Below, piece after piece: positions 55,568 to 64,000 of a stretch of 64,000 bases of DNA. Position numbers and translations under genes: made by a program. Position 1 is the stretch's first letter; each line of letters begins with the position of its first letter. Origin of the DNA: Gamarada debralockiae (lineage: Eukaryota; Ascomycota; Leotiomycetes; Helotiales; Hyphodiscaceae); contig NXFV01000472.1 in the NCBI GenBank assembly GCA_002803225.1, forward strand, positions 1-64,000, given 5' to 3'. Under the pieces are notes generated by a model. It was given only the letters and a program-made list of their open reading frames with translations, was not told the origin of the DNA and did no database searches.

Positions 55568-57597
55568 TCACACCAAAGTGAGCCTTTGCAGTGTCGATTC
55601 TTTGAACCATTCTCGTTTGGTAATGGGAATTATCCCAGCTCTTCGGTACTCGCCATCATTGACATGGGTTGGAATCAAGGCCAGTCCAACGCGTATTCTT
55701 CCAAGACTCAGAATATAGTACACAGTGTCTGTCTGCGGCAGGAAATCCCATATTACCTTAATAGACTCTCCTAACCTCTGGAAATTGTCAATTCTAGATC
55801 GACTGACACGAAAGACAAGTCCTTCAAGATGAATTGTCGCAGAGATCAGAGTACCATTAGGATCCTTTCCCTCAGGCACTGTTACAACATTCAAGAATGT
55901 AGGATCGGCCCAGTCCTTCTCGTTCTCCTCCGTTCGGAACACGTCTCCTCGCCGACCGTAAACAAGGTCGTAGCTTATGGGCACAACCATCTTTGCCCAT
56001 GACCATGATGGCTTATAGTTCATCGCTTGTATTTTGAGTTTCTTCGTGGAGGGCGTGAGGGCGATTTCATTTTCCTTCCATCGCCAACATAATCCCCGAC
56101 AAAGATCCTTCCGCCAGAGACCTGCAACATATTGATCACTCAGCAAGTATGCAAACTCAAACGCCAAGCCTGATACGCCTGGAAACTTGTCCGAAGGTAC
56201 CGATAATTTTCGTTCCGAGTAGCCCTCGACCATGTCCGTCCAGGCAAAGTAGCGGCTCTCAAGAGTAGCCCCAAATTGGCGTAGCTTTATGCCTTTTGAA
56301 AATGGCTGATCCAAGCAACGCCGAACTGTCCGATTGATGGTTGTGAATCTTTTGGGTCTCAATATCGCTCTCGAATTGGGATCTTCATACTGTGATCCAC
56401 GTGGATCACCAGCGCGAGCTTCTCTGCATTCAAACAGCATTGTATGCTTCGTAAAATATAATATTCTGGGCGATAACTCTCGTTCCTGGAGTGTCCAGCC
56501 TCTTCGATTCAACTTACTGCTCATGAACAAATCGTCCCACCCATCAAATTTGGGCTTTATCAGTGCTGATCTTAACTCTGAAGAGTGGGAACTCCCACTC
56601 AAAACCTTGATAATGGGCAGTTCAACTTTACATGGAAATAGACCACCCAAGCAGTCACTTGCTGCTGCAGCAGCAATCATACAGTGGCTGTGTGCGTAAA
56701 CCTTTCCCATCAAAGAGCTTTCATGTTGCCAATCTTCAGGTGAATCTTGGAGAATGCACAGCGAGTCTATCCAGAGATAGTGCAAACCGAGTCTTCTTGT
56801 CGCAATGACAGCATCCCGAAATGTACTAGGAAGGGTTCTAACGGGAATCCGGGAGAGACGCTTGCAGATTGTGGTAGTTCGTGTCGTCGCGCATTCAGGC
56901 ATAGTCAAACCCCAGCGATGAGAGAGTGCAAGATATCTTGAGTCTTTCAGCGTATTGGACTTTGTCTCTATCAATCGTGGCGTGACGCCCCGTCTGCCAA
57001 CGTCCACAAGCCTCGTTGGCTTGAAATCCGTGTCATAACGAATATTGCAGCTCTCGTGATCGTGAAGACACTTTTCGATCCAGGATCTGGCCAAAGAGAA
57101 TGTGACTTCACTCAAAGGATGAAGGGCCGTCGAATCAGGGTTATCTGACTGAGTATGAGCAAGTGGTAAGCCACTAAGAGAGCACGCTCACCTGAAAATT
57201 CAATGTCAAACTCATGCTCAAATCCATTCCGTCCAACTTGATATGCGAGAACAGAGACCCAACGTCCACTTGGGATATGCTGGAATTTCTTGATACGAAG
57301 ATAAGATCTGTGGCCATCCTTGCTGGCGACGTTCTGAGGTAGCCCTGAGTACATATACTGGGACTCGAGCACTGCCAAAAAGTCGGGGCCGCCAGTCCCG
57401 CCACACGGATACGCCTTCTTATATCGACTATTGACAATGGTATTATGTAACAACATGCAGACATTGCAGCCCTCGTTTGCGGACGCTTCCAGGCTTTTTA
57501 GAGAGGGATGGTGCACGTGAAAGTTCAGGATCGATCCTTCGAAAAGATGCGGCGGAATGGCCTCGCACATCTGGCAGAGCGGCATATTGGATTTCAC
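55568..57597 (-). CDS. HET-domain protein (heterokaryon incompatibility-like)
   Basis: A cytosolic protein of the HET family; characterised members trigger cell death after fusion with a non-self strain. Two exons (57597 to about 57193, and 57148 to 55568, intron GTGAGC..CAGTCAG) give about 660 residues. N-terminal region: PLCQMCEAIPPHLFEG, EASANEGCNVCMLLHN. The HET core: SRYLALSHRWG, LHYLWIDSLCILQDSPEDWQ, GKVYAHSHCMIAAAAASDC and RRGWTLQERELSPRIL, covering the three conserved blocks. The C-terminal half is a variable region with PSWSWAKMVVPISY. No NACHT or WD repeats. All blocks are intact, unlike the HET relic at 22 kb. The ATG at 57597 starts a lead of typical length. Confidence 0.9.
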
Positions 57598-58428
57598 GGG
57601 GAGCGAACGGGGTCGCCACAGTGAATATGATCATTGCAGCTGGGGTGGTGGATAGCTAGAGAGTTGGAGTTGACAAATCGAAGATCGGCGACTTCACTGC
57701 CAATCTGTCATGCATGGAAATGCACGTGACTGTATGTCTTCTCTCTCGAGTTAAGGGTATCGCATTCTCCTGGACGAGATGTCTTGCTTACAGCTACATA
57801 TGTGTCTTTAGTAGTCATCATAATTTCTGGGGAGAGTATCATATGCTCGAAGATTTCGGGTAAAAATATGATATCGGGTATGCTAGCTGGGAGAAAGCGT
57901 TCTATGCGGCGGCGTCTCTGCCGTGCTGTGATCCAAACCATTACCCGCAATTGGCTTCAGTTTCTCAGGTCGAAAAAGTACAGATCGTCCTACACTTCCT
58001 CAACTTCTACTCTCAGGCATTAGATAGGCCCATCAAAATAGCAGCCCAACACTCGTACTCGGTACCCAAATGAGTACTGCTTACGAGATCTACGAAACGC
58101 GGAATTGGCCCTCGCGGTCTCTCCACACGTGATTAACATTTACTCAAAAAGTAAGAAATTTCCCCGCGTTGCTGGATGCGGCAAGTGCAAGCGAAACTGA
58201 TAAATGTACGTTCCGTTTCTGAATGATTCCACATCTCACAGCGATAAGAGCGGGACACGGGCAGTGAATCAACGGCACCAATGAGAAGAACAGAAGAACA
58301 GTCTGGGCATATTCAACGGCTGGGCTTGCATACATATCCCACATTTGTGCTATTTCAACAACTTTTTTCTTCAAGTCAAACCACTTCATCATTTCAGGTC
58401 ATCAACCAAGTAAATATTGATCGACAAA
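57598..58428. other. Divergent spacer between HET gene and amine oxidase
   Basis: About 830 bases that should carry both promoters. Small frames at 57708-58023 and 58144-58392 have no motif. Confidence 0.4.
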
Positions 58429-60705
58429 ATGTCTACGGAACAGGTCCCCCCGTCTCTCCCCTTTGTTGGCGGAAAGAAGACAACCCCTCAACACCCTCTC
58501 GGCCCTTTGACTGCTAACGAGATCTCGGAGAGTGCGGGATTGATCAAGGGATTATGGCCTAGCAACACAAATATTCAGTTCAAGAGCATCACATTGCAGG
58601 AGCCGAGGAAGGCTGATTTAGTGCCATTTTTGGAGGCTGAGCACGCCGGACAACAGACTCCCGTTATTGAGAGGAGGAGTTTCGTAGTCTATTATATTCG
58701 CAATACCGTAAGAGTCCCCAAAACCTCGTGGTGCATTCAAAGGAGGGGCCAATAATTGTTGAAATGCGGAGAAGTTAAGGTGCGGCAAAAGTGGGATTAC
58801 GGCTGACACGACATCATAGGACAAACTCCACGAAGCTATCGTCAGCTTGAGCTTTGGGAAGGTTGAGAGCAACGTTCGACTTGGACCATGCGTTCACAGC
58901 AATGCCGACGGCAACGAGATCATTGCCGTTGAGAGGATTGCGTTGGAGGATGCTGGCGTCCAGGCGGAGATTGCCAAGCTGCAACTCCCCGAAGGTACCG
59001 TGCTTATCAGTGATCCGTGGATCTATGGTAAGTGTTACAAAACTAGAGAGAGATGAATCACCTATTGACAATTGCAGGATCTGATGGAATCAATAATGGT
59101 CTCTTCACAGACGAAAAGCGCATGTTCCAATGCTTCCTTTACGTCCGGGACCCAAACAACTCTTCCGAGGCAGATAGCAACCACTATGCTATGCCGATCA
59201 GCATTTCACCCGTGGTCAGCGCCGAGACCATGAAGGTTACTCGAATCGACATTCTCCCCACCGGCATCGATAACACTATCAAGGAACCGTCCCCATACAA
59301 AGTCCAACCACCCAACGAGTACATTCCTGAAGCACAGGAGCTCCGAACAGACTTGAAGCCCTTGAATGTCATTCAGCCAGAAGGTGCTTCCTTCCAAGTC
59401 ACCAACTTCAGCGAGCAAGGCCACACCATCACCTGGCAAAAGTGGGAGTTCAAAGTTGGTTTCAACCAACGTGAAGGTATGGTGTTGTATGACGTGCACT
59501 ATGCTGGCCGTCCTCTTTTCTACAGACTTTCGTTGTCAGATATGAACATCCCTTATGCCGATCCCCGACACCCATACCACAAGAAGTCAGCTTTCGATCT
59601 CGGTGACGCTGGAGCTGGAATCATGGCCAACAACCTCCAACTAGGCTGCGACTGTCTCGGTTCAATCCACTACCTCTCCGCTGTTCTGAACGACGACAAG
59701 GGCGAGCCTCTGCACATGCCCAACTGCGTCTGCATCCATGAGCAAGACAACGGTATCGGCTGGAAGCACACCAACTATCGCACTGGCCGTGCAACCGTGG
59801 TTCGAAATCGTGAGCTGGTCTTGCAGTCAATTATCACGGTTGCGAACTATGAGTATATCCTCGCTTTCCAATTCAACCAGGCCGGAGAAGTCATGTACGA
59901 AGTTCGAGCAACTGGAATCCTCTCAACACAACCGATCGATGAGGGCATCTCCGTCCCATGGGGCACAGTTGTCCACCCAGGCGTGCTTGCCTCGCACCAC
60001 CAACACATCTTCTCATTGCGCGTAGACCCCATGATCGACGGCCCCATCAACCGCGTCGTCTACGACGAAGCACACCCAATGCCGCGCTCAGACTTCAACC
60101 CCCACGGCGTCGGCTACACCGTCACAGAAACGCCCATCACCACATCCGGCGGCTACGATCTCGACTTTGACGTTAACCGCACCTTCAAGATCCAGAACGC
60201 ATCCGTCAAGAATCCCATCAACGGGAAATGCGTCGCATACAAAATCCACGTTCCCCCCTTCCAGAAAATGCTGGCTGACAAAGATTCCTTCCATTTCAAG
60301 CGCGCCGAGTTCGCGGACCACAATATCTACGTCACATCCTACAAAGATGACGAACTTTACGCTGGCGGGAAATACACGAACCAGTCTCGTGGCGGAACTG
60401 GCGTTCGAAGTTGGGCGGATCGCAAGGATAATGTGCAGGATAGCGATGTGATTGTTTGGGTGCAGTTTGGTATCAACCACGTACCCCGGATTGAGGATTT
60501 CCCTGTTATGCCTTGCGAGATTATCAAGGTTAGCTTGAAGCCAGTGAATTTCTTTGATAAGAATCCTGCGCTGGATGTACCACCATCTGAGCAGGCTTTC
60601 AATAAGAGTGTCCTGGCTAGTGTGAGTCATGCACAGGAAACAGGGGAGGCTGTTGTGGGGAAGGAGGGGGAGGCGTGCTGTGTGAAGGAGAGTAGCAAAT
60701 TGTAA
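58429..60705 (+). CDS. Copper amine oxidase, peroxisomal
   Basis: It oxidises primary amines to aldehydes, NH3 and H2O2 using copper and the self-made cofactor topaquinone. Exons 58429-58707, 58820-59037 and 59088-60705 join in frame to about 704 residues, normal size. N2/N3 domains: SLSFGKVESNVRLGPCVHSN and GTVLISDPWIYG. Catalytic base region: KKSAFDLGDAGAGIMANNLQ. Cofactor site: VANYEYILAFQF, with the Tyr that becomes topaquinone. Copper ligands: ASHHQHIFSLRVD and FGINHVPRIEDFPVMP. The C-terminus is SSKL, a classic PTS1 peroxisome signal, which suits an H2O2-producing enzyme. Intact, with no lesions seen. Substrate range is not predictable. Confidence 0.95.
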
Positions 60706-62050
60706 TGTCTGGAGGGGGCAAAAGGGGATTTGATACCATGTGACGATGAATTGGTTTAATGGCGCTCAGGATGGGTATACCAGGAGAATAGCTAGTGTAG
60801 CTCAAAGTCATGTAGAAATATTTGCACTCCAAATTCGTCCATACTTCGTAGCCGTGAATACTTCTCGACCGCCAGTGCTACGCCAATTTGGATTCTAAAA
60901 TAGAGAAGTTACTGCCACCCAGTCTAAGCAATTCACTCATCAAAACATCGACGATGATCTATCAGAAAATATTTCGTTTGAACATTGAAAATGTAGGAAC
61001 CCTTGACCACTTCGTTTTCGTTTGATCACTAAACACTCGCCCCCCTACCTTCCCCCCGCACATGCAAAGCCACCGCCCTTCTCAGCACTCATTCTGCAAC
61101 CCTTGAAACTTTCAGGGCACCATGGAACCGACATAATTCTATGAGAATGGCCTCAATACCGTAATAATAACGGCTTCATAATGAACCACACAACAAACCA
61201 CACAAAAAACATGATCACTAAACCAGATTCCTCGTCGAATTAGGCTCATACACTTCCCGTACCCTTAAAGCCTATCGCCTTTCCTTCCCTTTGTCGAGTT
61301 CGTTTTACCGCATCCGTAACTCTGTAGCAATCGATAGGTCCTCGGCGCCCAGCGAAATCGGCAATCTATCGGCTGTGCGGCACCATCCCGCCCCTCCAAA
61401 GCTTCTTGGCGCCGTAAAAATTCAGCGTTCTCCACCACCACACATCTCCACCCACCACCCACCCTTCTCCAACTTCCATCTCCAAAGGTAGCTGTACCAC
61501 CGCAGCCATGTGCACCGCAACTGGTCAAGTTCGCCGAGAATGGGAATCTTCCTTACTCGTAAGATTCGAGATTCGGCGTAGCAATGGAGGCTGCTTAATG
61601 GTTTGGGGGTAGTGTGGCCGAGGGAGAAGACCTCGGTGTATGCTATACAGTAATTGGGGGCAATAGGAGGCAGGGTTTGAGGCTTCAATTTTATTCCCGT
61701 TGGAGAAAGCTTGGAGTCGGCGGGATCGACATGCACAAACGGTGCCCTTGACAAACGGGCAACCCCGTGATACACTTGTATAGGTCAAGGTCTCGAGTCA
61801 TATTTCCTACAATGCCTTTCTTCCCTTCTTTCTGTGATACTTGTCGAATGTCTCTCTTTGCTTGCTTTCAACCAATCTTTGTTCACTTCCGTACAGTACT
61901 TGCCTATGAACCGTGATATGAGGAGGTAGTTTTGCATTCACGAATCGCATTCCCCACTCTAACACTTTGTTTGCGCCAGTTGCTCTTGCTTGAGATACAC
62001 AATCTCAATTGCATATCCGAGGATACACAAGTATATAAAATCTACACGCA
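60706..62050. other. Intergenic, no gene recognised
   Basis: 1.3 kb without a recognisable gene. Overlapping frames at 61265-61788 on the minus strand lack motifs. The 3' end should contain the promoter of the MFS gene. Confidence 0.45.
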
Positions 62051-64000
62051 ATGGTGGAACTCCATCCAACCCAAACTCCCTCCGCCACTTCCTTCGACAA
62101 GGGACTCGAGATACGCTCCCATGCCCAGAGCTCCAGCTCGCTGGATCGAAGCCATGACATGGATAAGGAAGAGAAAGGTTTGCATGGACAAGAAGTAGAT
62201 ATAGAGGCGGAGAAAGAGGAGACTGACGAGAATGATCCCCACGGCGATGGGTATGGTGGGAAAGAAAATGCATTGGGAACGGGAGTCATAAGGACGAGTA
62301 CGACGACTAGCTGGAAGGACCCGGGACCACCTCCTGATGGGGGTTGGAGTGGGTGGACTCAGGGTGAGTTAAGGATCTTTTGTTCTTTCAAGTGCATATG
62401 AGAGAAGATAGGGTTGAGAAAGGTATTGAAGTTGAGAAAGAGGAACTGCTTCTGGTGTGCTGAGCTCGGGATGGAAGAGGCATTGAAGTCAATTCCTGCA
62501 GCAGATGCGATCCTAAGTAGGACAAGGGCTCGTCTCCTTTTGCTTTCAGAAATATCGCGTACTGACATTCAACAGCGGCACTGGGCCATCTCGTGATCTT
62601 GAACACATGGTAAGCAACCCAATCTCATTTCCCTCAACCGTACCCATTCTACCATTCTAACCAAATCTGTTATTAGGGGCTTCATCAATTCCTTCGGCGT
62701 CTTCCAAGCATACTACGTAACAGCCCTAAACCGCCCACCAAGCGACATATCCTGGATCGGATCAATCCAAGTATTCCTCCTTTTCTTCATCGGTACATTC
62801 ACCGGCCGCCTCACAGACGCCGGTTATTTCCGTCAAGTATTCCTCGTCGGTTCTTTCATAGGAGGTATATTTCCCCATTCCCACCCACCCAAATCCAACT
62901 CATCTAACGATCCCAGTAATTGGCCTCTTCATGGCCTCTCTCTCAACAACATACTGGCAGCTCTTCCTCGCCCAAGGCGTCTGCTGCGGCATCGGGAACG
63001 GCTGCCTTTTCTGTCCCGCCCTCTCTATACTCTCAACCTATTTCTCTAAGAAGCGCTCCCTAGCCATCGGTATCGCAGCCGCTGGATCTGCGACTGGCGG
63101 TATGGTTTTCCCCGCTATGGTGCAGCAATTGCTTCCTAAGGTCGGATTTCCCTGGACGATGCGAGCATTGGGCTTCATCCAGCTTGGGTGTCTGATCATC
63201 TGCAATATTGGGATCAAACCACGTGTTCCACCTCGGAAGACAGGAGCGCTAGTCGATTGGGCGAGTTTTAAGGAGGCGCCGTATGTTTTGTTTGCTATTG
63301 GGATGTTCTTCGTAAGTCCAACCCGTGCTTCTCCTGTTCTCTTCCCTTCGAAATCGACGTATTGACATATGCAATAGAATTTCTGGGGCGTATACTTCGC
63401 ATTCTACTACCTCGGCTCCTTCGCCCGCACGCAAATCCACCTCCCCCTCCCCTCCTCTATCAATCTACTCATCACATTGAACGGCGTCGGCGTACTAGGT
63501 CGCATCGTGCCTAACTTCCTGGCGGACCGATTCTTTGGGCCTATGAACAGTTTGATTCCGGTCGTGATTATCACCTCCGCTCTCTCGTTTGCCTGGATCG
63601 GCGTCTCTAGCACCGGTGGTCTTTACGCCTGGTCTGTTATATATGGGATTGTTGGAGCAGCGATCCAGTCCCTCTTCCCCGCCACCCTCTCTTCTCTAAC
63701 TACCAACCTGCGCATGCAGGGGACGAGGATGGGCATGGTGTTTACTAGTAAGTTATTTTCAGAACACCACACTTCCTACAACCCCATCATATTCTACCTC
63801 TTCTCGAGATCCGTCATCGAAAAAGCAAGGCTTTCATCTCAAATTCCGGCACCTTGCCTCTACTCTTCCCCAAAACTGACTCGGAAATCTTCTAGTCGTC
63901 TCTTTCGCAGTCCTGACGGGACCCCCAATAGCAGGGCAGCTGATTCAGAAGAAGGGTGGTGGGTATGAATACGCGCAGATATTTTCGGGGAGCGTGATGT
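62051..64000 (+). CDS. MFS monocarboxylate-type transporter, cut by the right edge
   Basis: A plasma membrane transporter of the fungal monocarboxylate porter (MCT-like) group. It begins with a long acidic cytosolic tail (DKEEKGLHGQEVDIEAEKEE) and the family's PDGGWSGW signature before the first helix. Exons then give GHLVILNTW, INSFGVFQAYYVTALNRPP, SIQVFLLFFIGTFTGRLTDA, GVCCGIGNGCLFCPALSIL, KRSLAIGIAAAGSATGGMVF, a central loop, NGVGVLGRIVPNFLADRFFG and IVGAAIQSLFPATLSSL, then SFAVLTGPPIAGQLIQ after a last intron. At least five introns (near 62364, 62609, 62863, 63312 and 63748). Translation is open at position 64000, so the last helix or two lie outside. Substrate unknown. Confidence 0.85.

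Noticed and set aside
1..64000. CRISPR array, rRNA or bacterial operon structure
   Set aside because: No spaced identical repeats, no rRNA core sequences and no polycistronic layout; introns and gene families are fungal.
1..64000. All frameshifts explained by sequencing error
   Set aside because: Many long genes are error-free, and lesions concentrate at 23-36 kb and near LTRs. Error cannot be excluded for single cases such as the cupin, the exonuclease and the M35-like gene.

Overview
The window is nuclear DNA of a filamentous ascomycete (Pezizomycotina). The genes carry short introns of about 45-80 bases with GT..AG ends and CTNAC-like branch points. The families are typically fungal: Zn2Cys6 and C2H2 regulators, HET-domain and DUF7708 proteins, a non-reducing polyketide synthase, a GH75 chitosanase, solo LTRs and a Crypton-type element mutated in the style of RIP. 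The HET, DUF7708 and AAA families together suggest a leotiomycete, but that is a guess; no ribosomal or marker gene is present.

Layout. 0-12.3 kb: a D-lactate dehydrogenase gene broken by two LTR insertions, a frameshifted cupin gene, then an intact block of fumarylacetoacetase, a TPP-dependent 2-oxo acid decarboxylase, a C2H2 plus Zn2Cys6 regulator and a divergently transcribed P450. 12.3-23.3 kb: mostly gene-poor, with a palindrome array, a minisatellite, one intact membrane-protein gene, a P450 relic, two solo LTRs of one family, a chitosanase gene hit by one of them at an exon/intron border, and a HET relic. 23.3-35.8 kb: a decayed secondary-metabolite locus. It holds a non-reducing PKS with several lesions, the first exon of an NRPS-like gene joined to the 3' half of an MFS transporter gene, an amidohydrolase fragment, a frameshifted exonuclease gene with a SAT-like scrap next to it, and another solo LTR. 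35.9-42.4 kb: a DUF7708/P-loop protein and a AAA+ ATPase in head-to-head orientation, plus a DUF1857 protein. 44.4-46.9 kb: a secreted M35-like protein with a mucin-like tail. 47.5-50.2 kb: a RIP-mutated Crypton element. 51.2-64 kb: housekeeping and accessory genes (COA6, SYS1, a doubtful gene, a HET protein, a peroxisomal copper amine oxidase, and an MFS monocarboxylate-type transporter cut by the right edge).

How it fits together. The 3-12 kb block would suit breakdown of aromatic amino acids or aromatic 2-oxo acids (decarboxylase, fumarylacetoacetase, P450) with its own regulator, although co-regulation is inferred only from position. The PKS, NRPS-like and transporter genes look like a former biosynthetic cluster now eroding. 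The clearest new observations are the retroelement scars: three precisely delimited solo LTRs and one LTR end sit in or next to genes, and target duplications plus restored reading frames show what each insertion destroyed.
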